A stretch of 64,000 nt of DNA from Topomyia yanbarensis (taxonomy: Eukaryota > Arthropoda > Insecta > Diptera > Culicidae): the NCBI RefSeq assembly GCF_030247195.1, contig NC_080672.1:366040271-366104270 (forward strand), written 5' to 3'. Below the pieces are notes generated by a model. It was not told where the DNA came from, ran no database searches, and was given only the letters and a program-made list of their open reading frames with translations. This document shows, one piece after another, positions 10,600-20,989 of the stretch (position 1 is its first letter; each line of letters begins with the position of its first letter). The position numbers were made by a program, and so were the translations under genes.

Positions 10600-11901
10600 G
10601 ACTTCTTCTCCAAGCTCGGAGGCAACTTATACGTAGATCGATAATCGTCGTATTGCACCCGGCGACCGTTTCTCGGTTTCCCATCCCTTGGTATGGTCGC
10701 ATTACACGCCCTTGTTAGTAGTGCCGTGAACTCGTTCGCATTTAGGTTGAAGAGGATACCCTCAAATTCAAGTTCTTCGACGGACACGTTCCTGTGAAAA
10801 ATCGCTGTTTTCCATCTTCACTCGTTTATATATCTCCCACATATTCATATTCATGTGTAGTTCATAGTCCTGTTATCAATGCTGTACCAGATCGCTTGGT
10901 GGTCGCTGTGGATATATCCTCGCACACTTTTCAGTCCATCTTTCCGGTTACTCCAAGGCTACAAAAATTGACATCGATAATGGATTGCCGGTTCCCCCTG
11001 CGGTAAGTGCCGATGATACCATTATTTGTAAGATCTATATTTAGCTTTGCTAGAGCATTTTTGATCGCTGATGGCCAGACAAAGTTCTTTTGATTCCAGC
11101 GTCTATCTCGAAAATTTCGCATGTTTCTGGTTCTTGGAATATTTCAGAATTAATGTCTCTTCGGCTTCTTGGAAAACGACTTATTCGATTTTCACAAGCT
11201 TAGCCTTAAATGGAAAGTTTGGTAGCAGACTTTGATCTGATCAAGTTCATAAGAATCGCACATATGGCTACGGAAATACGGTATGAACACTACGATCCCA
11301 TATGAAAGTTTTAATTGTCAAAAACTTTTCGGTGAAGCTCATGTATATTGAACCACATATAAATCGCCAGGAGTCTGATTTGAATTCAGATTGTTTCCTT
11401 ATCGAAATTATTTTCGAATGTAACGATCGATTATGTCTCTATCGACTGTTGCGTTTAAAATGGAATCAATTCAGAAGTCGGTCGGTATTAGCCTTTCCAT
11501 GAGATTTTCGTTTGATAATACACAGATGGGTCCTTCCTTCCGCGACCAGCAAACGTTTCATTTGATGTTGGACTGGATCGATGATCTCATTAAAAATTCA
11601 CATTTACCCGAGAATGGTCAAAATAAAAATTAACGTGGGATGGTAATTTCTAAAACTACCATAATAGTTTTCAGTTACGAAAAGCAAAACTCCATGGAAG
11701 CTATTGTTGCTCTATAAAACGTTACAATTTTTTGAATTTTGGTTATTTTAAAAAAATTATTTGCCCCCTGATTTTTTTCAGCGATTTTGAAGGGGGGGGG
11801 GTGACATAATTTTTAAAAAAGATTTGCAATGGCCTAATGTGGCATATCTAACTCAGTTTACCCCAAAATGGCGTTTGTCATAAGATAGCACAACAGCGAC
11901 G

Positions 11902-12290
11902 ATACGTAATTGCCGGGATGATTCCCACCTACATCACTCTGGCTGAGAACGTGGAATGCTACCATGCGGAAAATGCACGTAATGCAAGGAGACTGGTCCG
12001 AGCGAACTCGTTGATTAAACGGCAGCAAGTGTGTGACAACGCGGAGAAAGAAAGGTGGACCTACCGACTCATCCCAAATGTGTCTGTTTGGGTACGTAGG
12101 AAGAATGAAGAGGTGAGCATCTATTTGGCGCAGTTTTTGTCCGGACATGGATGCTTCTGGAAGTACCTGCAACGGTTTGGACACGTTTTGTTACCCCTTC
12201 GCCCGGAGTGTGTGAACGTGCAAGAGACACCAGAACACGTAGTCGTCGAATGCCCTAGGTTCGAAGAAGTGGGGGTGTGCCTGGTGTAAC
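11902..12290 (+). pseudogene. R1-like copy B ORF2 C-terminal region
   Basis: Continues the RT frame cut at 5796: YVIAGMIPTYITLAENVEC, then RWTYRLIPNVSVWVRRKN, GHGCFWKYLQRFGH and a zinc finger CVNVQETPEHVVVECPRFE, where the first Cys pair reads CVNV. The frame is open from the transposon junction to a stop at about 12288. The expected end of R1-clade ORF2 is the CCHC finger seen here. The 3'UTR follows at 12300-12800. Confidence 0.82.
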
Positions 12291-12299
12291 AGTGGGCAA

Positions 12300-12800
12300 T
12301 ATCGTCGAAGAGATGTGCCACGACGAGCATATCTGAGACGCTGAGTAGTAACGAGTATACTCTCCGATCTGCAGAGGTAGTGGCGAAGGGTCCGACAAGC
12401 TAGCACCATTGGCTAGAACACCGCCGTGGAACCACAAATCGGATTTCGGGAGAAATTCCGCCACCGGGGAACTCTCCAACGGTGTAGACACCACAGGGGA
12501 CCGGTTGAGCAGTACGCGACGTAGCACCGGATTCGGGTCGTCGGGGCTCCCGTGAACCGGACGTCAGGCTTCACCCGAATCGCCGGACCGACCTCGACAC
12601 CCTACCGGGTTGCTCGTGAGTAGGCTATATCCACCGCCGGGGATTAGACCGTGTCGACCGCGTCGAATAGCTAGCAGTGGGTCTTTCGGGCACCAGTGAA
12701 GCTACGCTATAGGCGCGAAGAAAGCACAACGAACCTCCCACGAAGTAATACCATGACGTAGTTCCGTGGAGAAGAAGGGCGTAAAAAGTAAGGAGTATTT
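12300..12800 (+). other. R1-like copy B 3'UTR
   Basis: GC-rich, no coding. It shares segments such as 'gaaccgga', 'gaatcgc(c/a)gga(c)cgacct', 'ctccaacgg' and 'ccgccggggatt' with 2825-3200, the 3'UTR of copy A. The 3' boundary is not visible; 12700-12800 is probably the end. Confidence 0.5.
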
Positions 12801-12990
12801 TTAGTGGTCAGTCACGAACGTGAGTCGCGAGTCCCACACAGTGACAATATACTACAGGCCAATGAATCCGACTACGGAGCCTCATATCATTTGATTTGTA
12901 ACTGCCCAGCAGTAGCGCAATTGCGATTTCGAGTTTTCGACTGTGCTTACGGGGAACGTGCCCTTTGAACCGATATATTCTGATTCTTGA
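12800..12990 (+). pseudogene. Non-LTR retrotransposon C-terminal fragment (HLIC-CPA motif)
   Basis: One plus-strand frame reads ESDYGASYHLICNCPAVAQ, then LRFRVFD. This matches the short cysteine/histidine tail (typically ExxxHxxCxCPAxxxxRxxxFG) after the RNase H domain of I- or Outcast-type LINEs. No RT or RNase H is visible nearby, so it is a small relic abutting the R1-like 3'UTR. Confidence 0.5.
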
Positions 12991-14099
12991 ATCCGGATGA
13001 TAGTATGTAGTTGGATTGATCATTCTGACTTTTCTGTATCTAGTGATGTTTTTCAAAATAGACTAGAATGTTAATTACTGGAATAAGAAATCGCCTATTA
13101 TGAGGATGAGGACGAAAACTTGAGCCACCATGGTCGAGAAAAATGATCTAAGTACTACGGATCAATATTACGTAAACGAAACTAATTAGCAACCAAGGAT
13201 ACATAGCACTAAAAAAGATAAAAAGCACAACTGATGGAATGTGTAAATATAACGTTCACCTTACCGTATTACGTTGTAAAGTTACTTGACGCGTTTTCCG
13301 TTTTTATTCGGGATTGTACATGTCAGGACAACTATTTGATCACGTAAATATTACATGCATAAATGACACAATGTCTACTATAAACAAAGGCATGTTACTG
13401 AGCTAATATCTTCATACAAACTAAAAACCGACTATCGGTAAGAGTAGAAAACTTTTGAATTAGATTAAAAAACTGTACGTATTCTTATCGGTAAAAGTAG
13501 TAGTAGTAGAAAAGTGCAAATATTTAGTAAAGCAGTGTATGAAAGAACCAAAAACCAAAACAATTATAAAAATAAAGCATCAAAATAATAAGGCAGGTTG
13601 AGGATGGGAATATAATTGGTAATGTTTTATCACTTAAAAGGGCAATTTATTTGACAGCGGTTCCACCAAAGGATCGGTATATGAATGACTAGATGATTTA
13701 CCGCTTTATGCTGCCAGCATTCCAATGAGGCGTGTTAGGTAGAACAAGAAACGAGAACAAACATGAACGAAATCTGCAGCCCCAAATGGTTAAAACGCAC
13801 ACCGACGCATAATTATGTCTTAGTTAGTAGGGAAAGAACTAATAAAATTCACAATCTGTTCATCTTTCGTGATGTTTTGATAAAATAGTTAAAAACAAAA
13901 AATAGTTGCTTAATTTAAGCGAATTGGAGCCGTTACAAACAAAGATTGATAAAAGCACGTTTCGGCGCTAACAACTTCAGAACATAAAAGGAATTGTCCA
14001 CAAATAATAGGATGACTGTTCGTACATGATGATGATCGATTAGTCAAGATGAGTGAATGAAAATCGAAATCGAACAAAATCGGGCTCAATTCAAATTAC
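12991..14099. other. Spn intronic sequence, AT-rich
   Basis: No coding frame, RNA gene or repeat that I recognise. A short AGT run (about 13496-13508) is the only simple repeat. It is intron because exon d ends with a splice donor at 14099/14098 and no downstream Spn coiled-coil exon appears on the minus strand down to base 1. Confidence 0.6.
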
Positions 14100-14483
14100 C
14101 TCTTGCAGAATTCGTCGCAGTGACTCCACATCACTCGAGCGGGCGGCTTCCGTCTCGAACAGCGACTCGGCCTGGGCAGCCGTCGGGCTGACCGGGCCCT
14201 CCGATACGCTCGAGTTGGCGGAAACGGGTAAAGTTGAATCTTCGGAAATTTCCGTATTCCGGCGGAGATAATCCTCCAGCTGCCGCTTGACACGTTCCTC
14301 TTTTTCCCGATCGGCTTGCAAGCTTTGGCGAATGAGCTGAGCAACCTCGGAGTTTTCCGGATCACGCTCGCGCCCTATCTGGAATCGCACCAGACCGGAT
14401 GTGTTACGCAGTACCGAGGCGGCATATGCCTGCGTAACACCGACTAGACTTTTGCCATCGACTTCGATGATTTGATCGTTCAC
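14100..14483 (-). CDS. Spn: Spinophilin/Neurabin exon d: PDZ C-half and start of coiled coil
   Basis: Coding runs 14483 to 14100 on the minus strand. The acceptor is ...ccatag before GTGAACGAT; the donor is CAAGAG before gtaatt (phase 0 at both ends). It encodes [24 protein letters not shown]-like [10 protein letters not shown] and [19 protein letters not shown], i.e. the second half of the PDZ domain with its alpha-B helix and last strand. An acidic/Ser-rich linker ([11 protein letters not shown]) follows and then [12 protein letters not shown], the start of the coiled-coil region. Spinophilin scaffolds PP1 and F-actin at synapses; the PDZ binds C-terminal peptides of kinases and receptors (family knowledge; neurexin for the fly protein). 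The rest of the coiled coil is outside the window. Confidence 0.93.
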
Positions 14484-14548
14484 CTATGGATGAGGATGGT
14501 GGGATTGATTAGCAGCTTATCAAGGGAGGTACGGGATTGGTGGTTTAC

Positions 14549-14646
14549 CTGTATTCTTCCATCTCGCGCAGCGGCTCCGTTGTCAGTGATGGTTTTGACG
14601 AAGATTCCGAGTTTTTCCAGACCGGCATCAGCGCCCACACCCATTC
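14549..14646 (-). CDS. Spn: Spinophilin/Neurabin exon c: PDZ core
   Basis: A 98-bp exon. The acceptor is tcctcacag before GAATGGGTG; the donor is AGAATACAG before gtaaac. Phase 1 in and phase 0 out match its neighbours. It reads [19 protein letters not shown], then [14 protein letters not shown], the beta-B/beta-C part of the PDZ domain that follows GLGLSIIG in exon b. The 65-bp intron to exon d (14484-14548) and the 188-bp intron to exon b (14647-14834) are normal short dipteran introns. The frame is uninterrupted and every PDZ core position expected for neurabins is present. Confidence 0.93.
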
Positions 14647-14834
14647 CTGTGAGGAGAATCCAAAATGTAGAATGCTGCCTAGCTATCGTTGCGTTATTTA
14701 CATGTTATAGGACTTTATTATATTGGTTTACTTTCGAATTTATATATTTAACCGTTAAAACGCGCAAAACCTAACCAGACCCTACCCTATGGTACCACTG
14801 AACCTTAATTAATACAAACCAAACAAAAACTTAC

Positions 14835-15766
14835 CGATAATACTCAGCCCCAGTCCCTCGGGACCCTTCATCAGTTCCACCGGAAAAACGTCCATCTTCT
14901 CCACCCGCTTCTCGAGTTCGTACTCGGCCGACGCCGCCACCGGGTCGACGTCCTCGTTTCGTCGGTCGTAATCGTTAACCGAAAAGGTCGAGAACACCTG
15001 CATCGGTTTTGTGCTGAACTTAACCTTGGTACTTTTCTTGATGACCCGACAGTCCTCCTCTTCCTCGTCCCGATCCGAATCCAGCAGACCGGGAACTTCC
15101 ATCCAGAAGTTACCGTCCTCGTAGAAGTGAACCCCATCCTGGTTGACAAATACCTCCTTGCTTTTTACTGGTGGATACTCCGGTATGAAAAAGCCCGAAT
15201 TGTTACTTTCATCCCCGGACACGTCCGCTTCGGCATCGTTCGCCTGCTGTTCCTCTTGTCTGCTCAAATTAAAACTGTCCGACGTGGTAACACTTGGCAT
15301 GGAGGACTCGGCCGACACGTAGGAATCCTGGAGGGTCGACGAATTATCGAGGATGGTTTGATTGAGCAGATCGGTCGTGTTATTTCCGAGGCTCGTTTCC
15401 TCAAACTGACTAGTGGAATTGTTACGACTTGGTGGTGCCGGTGGTTCCAGTGCGGTTCCGGCGTTCCCGTTGACTTGGATTGCGGCGGGGGCATGAGGTG
15501 GTGGTGGCGGAGGTGGTTTTTCCCTTGAAGTCGCAGTTTTCGGTGCCTCCAGAACATCACGCAGCCAGTCGGGCTCGTCCGAGGTCGAAACCTGCTTGAC
15601 AACTGCTGCGGGAGGGGATGGCTCGGGTGATTGCTCCACTGGTTCTAGTGGAAGGGGAGGTGGTGGTGTTCGCTGCTGTTGTGAGTCGGTTTCGACTTTG
15701 GTTTTGTTGTTGAGCAATATTTGTTCCACTTCGCGGGCCTGTTCGTCTGACAGAAGCGGTTGTTGT
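14835..15766 (-). CDS. Spn: Spinophilin/Neurabin exon b: proline-rich linker, PP1-docking motif, PDZ start
   Basis: The acceptor is ctcatacag before ACAACAACC and the donor is ATTATCG before gtaag. The exon starts by completing an Arg codon from exon a (AG|A), then [20 protein letters not shown]. Next come proline-rich stretches ([22 protein letters not shown]), a Ser/Asn-rich segment, [20 protein letters not shown], then [11 protein letters not shown]. The PP1 catalytic-subunit docking segment [18 protein letters not shown], ending NDYDRR (about 15034-14960), has both the RVxF-type KVKF and the following VF and DYDRR elements diagnostic of spinophilin/neurabin. It ends in the PDZ carboxylate-binding loop GLGLSIIG. 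The open frame runs the full 932 bp. Confidence 0.95.
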
Positions 15767-17988
15767 CTGTATGAGATTAAAAATAAGGAACGATGATCAA
15801 TTATCAGTTGGAAGTTTCGGGAATGCGAGATAAAAACAGAAAGTAAAATTACCTTATTTTGTACTCCAAAATACTAAAAAACAGATAGATCAGTAGCAGA
15901 CACAATTGAACAGGAACAGCGGGTTTGAATAAATGTAGCAGATGTAGTCGTTGCATGGTTGAGTGTACGTTTTTTGGGTGAACAGTTATACAGTACAGCA
16001 TAAATAGAAGGATTCGGCAAGCATGTCGTGACGTTTGGATGGTGTTGTTGTGATATATAGAGAATAGGATACAGGTAACACAGGTGAGGCAGGAAGAGCA
16101 CATGCAAATTTTCCAAAACGTGTGAAAATAAAACAGCGTGTTGTAACACAGGAGATGAACAAGGTCGCAAAGAAGATGAAGATCCGGAAACGATTCATAT
16201 GATAAAATAAAATAATTTAATATGCATGAGAGTACGGTATAAATGTATATGATATTTTTGGTAGACGTGCGACATAAATGCATAGGAATATTGAGTCTAA
16301 ATTTATTGATGTTTCTAACTCAATTTCGCTTGGCAGACCTATTAGAAACTAATTAAAACGGGTGGCAATATTGGCGACATCCGAAATACACCAAATTACT
16401 TTTAATTACGGCTTAATTAGCGGCGCTAATGGTTTGATGCTAGCAAAGCGGCACCGCATAGAAACAGAGAAATGCGTTCAACAGCAGAGAGAAATTCATT
16501 TATTAATACACTGTGGTTACGGTAAAGTTAGTACCATTTTATTTCTAGGGCGAAGTATTTATCATCATGCCATGCTTGGATATTACAGTAGCCAATTTTT
16601 TGTTCTGCAATAATTCGACAAACGAAAATTAGGTTCTACGAATAACTATGGATAATTAGAATGATTAGAGTTCTGCAATTTCACTCACGATAGCCGACTT
16701 TCAGTTCTAAAAGAGATGAACAGTGGCGGGTTGATAGCAAAACCATTTTTCAATTACGATACGTTTGTATCGAAATTGAAAAATGGTTTTGCTTTCAGTT
16801 TAACCCATTTCCGCTTATGGTGTCTGTAGAGCACCATAACTTTAAACAGATATAACTTTTGGTCTCCGCAAGTCTTTTATACAAAAACAAGTAAGCTTGA
16901 TAACTGGGACTTTTATTTGAGCACAATGGTTAGTATTATCAGTAGAACTAAAGTTATTTCAATTGATTGGATTCCGTTCAAGCAGTGCTACCAAAAGCAG
17001 TTTCAGTCATAGGTGAAAAATTAAGTTTTAACATCTTCGTTGTCTTGCAATATTATTAAAAAAGGTAAAACCTATCAATTTATACGTTCTTCGACTATCT
17101 TTTCCATACAATTAGAGTACTGTAAATTTTAAAGGAGAATTGTTTTGAGCATTGGAATGTAAAAATTAAGCAACTTGTAGCACTGTGAAGGAAGCACATA
17201 TCTTGATCAAAACAGGTTTTTCGTGTTTCATGACCCCGACAATTCCAAGGGAGATCTATATACGGTAGAAAAATTTAAGGGTTGCGTACAGAATACGGCC
17301 ACGATGACACTCAAATGTTATCTGTTACAATTTGCTATACACCACTCTCCTTAACATATCATGTATTGCTGTTCCTTTAACAGTAATGCAATTCTTAAAC
17401 GACGTACAACACTATACTCTGCTACACTTTTAAACTATTCGATTATTCTAATTACTTAATTATCTCATGGTATGAATCAATTACATTAAGCAACTATGTG
17501 AAAAATCATCTGCTTGCTATCAATCGATCAACTGAAAAAAAGACATTATTTGGATAATCCATCCAGTAGACCCATATTGAGGACTGTGATGAAAAACCCC
17601 ACGCTCGCCAAAAGAAATTTTCAGTTCTTTCATGAAATATGAAATTTCAATTTCCAATTGAATTTTGAATGATGTCAGGCCCGTAGCTAGAGGAAGGGCT
17701 AGAAGGCTAAAGCCACCCCTCCCCCGGAGTGTACTAAAAATAAATTTAAGGAACATGATTATCAGCGACTTTTAACAATTTTGTAGCTCGTTTGATGTGA
17801 ACAAGTTATTGAGAAAAAGTTGAAGAAGATTGCTGTTTTCAACAACCAATAACAATAATCACCAAACTCAGTGTTCTTCTGTTCGAGCCAACGAAGAAAA
17901 CGACAGATACAGTCACTTTTATATTGTGTGCCTTGTCTGAAGAACAAAGGAAACTGCTACTATACTTCTTGCCCTCACTGATAGAATA
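15767..17988. other. Spn intron, 5' part relative to exon b; mostly unique AT-rich sequence
   Basis: Intron between exons a and b (15767-28200; 12.4 kb). This stretch has no coding frame supported by motif. The one structure noted is the 58-bp palindrome at 16736-16793. A 'gcccgtagctag' phrase near 17680 also occurs at insertion ends in other insect repeats, but I could not define an element here. Confidence 0.5.
16736..16793. repeat. 27-bp-arm palindrome with 4-nt loop
   Basis: Left arm AGCAAAACCATTTTTCAATT then ACGATAC (16736-16762), loop GTTT, right arm 16767-16793 as the reverse complement with one mismatch. The near-perfect arms are long for chance. It could be a tiny foldback MITE, or a hairpin RNA when transcribed in the Spn primary transcript. 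Confidence 0.8.
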
Positions 17989-17990
17989 TA

Positions 17991-19298
17991 GGGAAATTAT
18001 GGGAAAAACCGACACCCGACAACTTTTCCTAGAAATCAAATTTTTATTCATTTTATAATGATACATTATTATTAGTACGTTTATGTAGAGCATTTGAAGA
18101 AAAATTGGATTTACGTTAGTGCGCCGAATGTCATAAAAATAAACAAAACATACGACAGCAGCGTTCATACTCGTTTGGATGTAAAATTTCGTTGGTACAT
18201 TTTAAGGTTTTAACCGAACAAAAGCTTTTCAAATCACCCCATTTTTCAGTACCCATTATTATCGGCCTTTCCTATGATCAACTAGGTGCATTGAAGACGA
18301 GTTTGAGAAATTCAATATTTTTAATTGCTTTTATAAAAAAATGTGCGCTGTTGGGGTAAAACCGACACCCTTTGGTTAGGGTAAAACCGACACACTGTTA
18401 AGATGGTTGTGTTTACTTGCGATTCATTACAAAAGGCTGGGGATGTTTGCGACACTTCAATTACACTATTAGCACACTATAGTAATAGCTGAAATACACA
18501 GAAATACTTTTATTGTGTTTATTTCTTATAAGTCTCTTTAAAAATTTATCGAACTTTTGCTATTTCTGCAAAAAGCTCATCAAACCGAATTTCTAGTGTT
18601 CTCTTGGTTTGTCATAGACGAACTTTATCACAATGAGACAATGATATTATGTATACCCCAATAGATCGTTGATAATCAGAGTCCGAAAAATCAAATCTGA
18701 AAAAGATAGTTTTACTAAGAAGTGTGTGTGTGTCACTTATAAGTTTAATGAAGCCAATTAGCAGAACGTAGAACGCTTGCAAATCTTCTCTTACGAAATA
18801 AAATGATACTGGAGGTTTCAATGATGTGCGCAAGGATTATTTTGGAAATACTCATATCAATAAATAATCCTATAGCATAAAATACTCTTATTTATAGTAC
18901 TACGCTTTCGAACTTTCTTCCCCTAACTACATGATGAAGCAATAAAAAGCACATATTTGCATCATACATACTCACACTTTATTAATCACGCATATATCTA
19001 ATTTTTAATAAAGATAAAGATTTTAATAAAGTGGAGAGAAAATAAATTAAAGGGGGTGTCGATCTTACCCCTACAGGATGTCGGTTTTACCCGCAGTGCC
19101 TACAAAACGTCACTTTGTTTTCCAAGTTTTACAACCAATAATTTTTAATGAAATTAATTTTTCGAAGCTTTGAAAAAATTAAGTATTGTTAAGAATTTTC
19201 TAAAGAAGAATTGTGCATTAAAATTATAATTTTATTGGTTTTGTGGCAACTTAGAAAAAGTGTTAAGCTTAAGGTGTCGGTTTTAACCATAATTCCCC
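17991..19298. mobile_element. 1.3-kb TA-flanked TIR element with repeated GTGTCGGTTTTACCC motif
   Basis: The ends are GGGAAATTATGGGAAAAACC then GACACC and, reverse-complemented from the right, GGGGAATTATGGTTAAAACC then GACACC. Both sit next to TA (17989-17990 and 19299-19300), as for Tc1/mariner-type insertions. Inside, the motif GGTAAAACCGACACC recurs at about 18355, at 18380, and inverted at 19050 and 19080. No transposase frame is present, so it is non-autonomous. Confidence 0.72.
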
Positions 19299-19309
19299 TA
19301 TTTGTAAAT

Positions 19310-20985
19310 CGCTAGGAATTAATTTCGTACAGAAAATTTTCATAAAATATACGAATTTTTCGTACATATAATGAATCGTTCGTAGTTCTATTGAAGCACT
19401 TTTATTTTTTATTAGGAGTTCTTCGTGTAAACCACGAAACGACTTTCGTTGGCTTATTACGAAATGGCTTCATTAGGCAAACGAATTGTTCGCTGCTATA
19501 TACGAAAGTCTTAATTATATTTACGAGCACCATTCGTCAAGCCGTCCGTCAAATAGAGGTAGAATATGGAGTCATTGTTGCTATACGTCAGATAATTGTT
19601 GATCATCACGACGGTCTCGGTCTGACTATTTAGTAGCCGTGTCCGCCGGTTTCAGGAAGATTTCCTGAACCTCTTTCGCTATTAAATACGAAAAATTCTC
19701 TTAGATGAGCGAAATGAATTCGTGCGACCAATGAGATTGTTCGTAATATACACAAACGTTTATTAAAATAAACAAAACATTTCGCTTCATTCACGAAAAA
19801 TGTCGTTTTTAACGACGACATTCGTGCAATGTACACTAAATAAGTAAAATTTACGAAAACTTTCGTTCATCAAGCATCCCTTTCTTCATACCACAATAAA
19901 ATCGATTTTGCCAGATCTGTTCCTTCAATAGAAAAAATCGGTATTGTCAAATATCGATCCCAAAAGATGGAATGAAAAAATAAAGGGGATAATAAATACG
20001 CAAACTTTTCTAATGTGAACGAAAAGAATTTGTGCGACCAACGAAATCGTTCGTAATATACATAAACGTTTATTAAAATAAACGAAACATTTCGTTTCAT
20101 TCACGAAAAGTGATGTTGTTATCAACGATAACATTCGTGCAATGTACATTAAATATGTAAAATTTACGAAAGCTTTTGTTCATCAAGCGGGCATTACTTC
20201 ACACCACAATCTTTCTAGTCCCCAATAGAGGTGAGCAGGTTGAAATAAAATCGATTTCGCCAAATCGATCCTTTTAGTTAGTTAAAAAAATCGTTGTTGT
20301 TAAACATCGATCTTAACTTATCGATTGAAAAAATAATATGCTAATAAGTACGAAAACTTTCCTAAGATGAACGAAATAAATTCGTGTGAGCAATGAAATC
20401 GTTCGTAATATACATAAACGTTTATTAAAATAAACGGAACATTTCGTTTCATTCACGAAAAATAATGTCGTTATCAACGATAACGATTCGTGCAATGTAA
20501 ACTAAATGAAATTTACGAAAACTTTCGTTCATCAAGGGGCCATTTATTCGTACCACAATAAAATCGATTTGACCAAATCGATTTTTTTTTTAAATTAAAA
20601 AATAAATCGATGTTGTCAAATATCGATCCCAAAAGATCGACTGAAAACAACAGGTTAATAAATACGCAAACGATAAAGATAAACGAAATGAATTCGTGCG
20701 ACCAACGAAAGCGTTCGTAACATACACAAACGCTTATTAAAATAAACAAAACATTTCGTTTCATTCACGAAAAATAATGTCCTTATCAATGTTAACATTC
20801 GTGCAGTGTACATTAAATGTGTAAAATTTACGAAAGCTTTCGTTCAACAAGCGGCTATTCTTGTTCATGAAATGAACGAAACGTACTATTTACAATGCAC
20901 GAAAATACTTCGTTGCAGAAATCGACGAATGAATTCGTGCATTGCACGATCGATTTCATTATATTTACGAATTTATATTATCAGT
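19310..20985. repeat. Tandem array of ACGAA-rich units
   Basis: Four diverged units of about 310-350 bp. Each contains GAACGAAA, then GTGCGACCAA (variants), ATCGTTCGTAATATACA, AACGTTTATTAAAATAAAC, ACATTTCGTTTCATTCACG, ACATTCGTGCAATGTACA and AAATTTACGAAA. Anchor CGTTCGTAATATAC-type boxes lie at about 19738, 20048, 20400 and 20712. A distinct left module (19310-19560: ATACGAATTTTTCGTACATA) and a right module (20860-20985: CGAATGAATTCGTGCATTGC) bracket the array. No ORF is real. A single-unit relative lies at 48100-49340. Confidence 0.75.
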
Positions 20986-20989
20986 GTAT

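Larger units (their letters stand above)
7640..11125 (-). mobile_element. R1-like non-LTR retrotransposon, copy C (minus strand, nested)
   Basis: Minus-strand segments in the proper order: endonuclease 11125-10860 (LAKLNIDLTNN, RQSIIDVNFC, then GYIHSDHQAIWYSID), linker 10790-10600 (LLTRACNATIPRDGKPR, then ISCLRAWRRS), linker continuing at 9387 (after the ORF1-only insertion) and RT 9230-8474 (RCPEKMEVTIERFSPQH; FGFTDDVVFQV for the FADD box). A 3'UTR-like part covers about 8250-7640. The 1212-bp insertion at 9388-10599 accounts for the gap: joining across it gives an uninterrupted arginine-rich linker (CLRAWRRSQKAQGKRAARTA). Stops throughout show it is dead. Confidence 0.75.
5797..11901. mobile_element. 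6.1-kb TIR DNA transposon with 4-bp target duplication, itself carrying nested elements
   Basis: The ends are inverted repeats of about 40 bp: left CGTCGTTGTTGTGCTATC then TTATGACAAGCGCCATTTTG, right the same with three substitutions seen. ATAC flanks both sides (5793-5796 and 11902-11905), and one copy completes the interrupted R1-like reading frame. A second subterminal inverted match, AGGCCATTACAAATC with TTTTTTAAAAATTATGTC, lies at about 6502 and 11815-11845; each is followed inward by a poly-G tract. I see no transposase. The superfamily is unassigned: a 4-bp duplication fits a few families (Sola-, Ginger- or Academ-like), but the ends alone do not decide. Bases 5840-7360 are AT-rich and unassigned. 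Confidence 0.8.
3560..12800 (+). mobile_element. R1-like non-LTR retrotransposon, copy B, split by nested insertions
   Basis: The host element is reassembled by eye from four segments on the plus strand: endonuclease 3560-4000, RT 4010-4325, RT continuation with FADD and thumb 5200-5796, and C-terminal part plus 3'UTR 11902-12800. The gaps are a jockey fragment (4326-5200, opposite strand) and a 6.1-kb DNA transposon (5797-11901). At the second gap, removing the insertion and one ATAC copy restores an open frame reading MVYVIAGMIP, as R1-type ORF2 requires. The element is also decayed by stops and by deletions of its own. Confidence 0.8.

Noticed and set aside
15849..16283. 144-codon Cys/Leu-rich minus-strand frame upstream of Spn exon b
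   Set aside because: It lies in the intron 5' of a well-defined splice acceptor, has no domain and is not in frame-compatible continuity with exon b.
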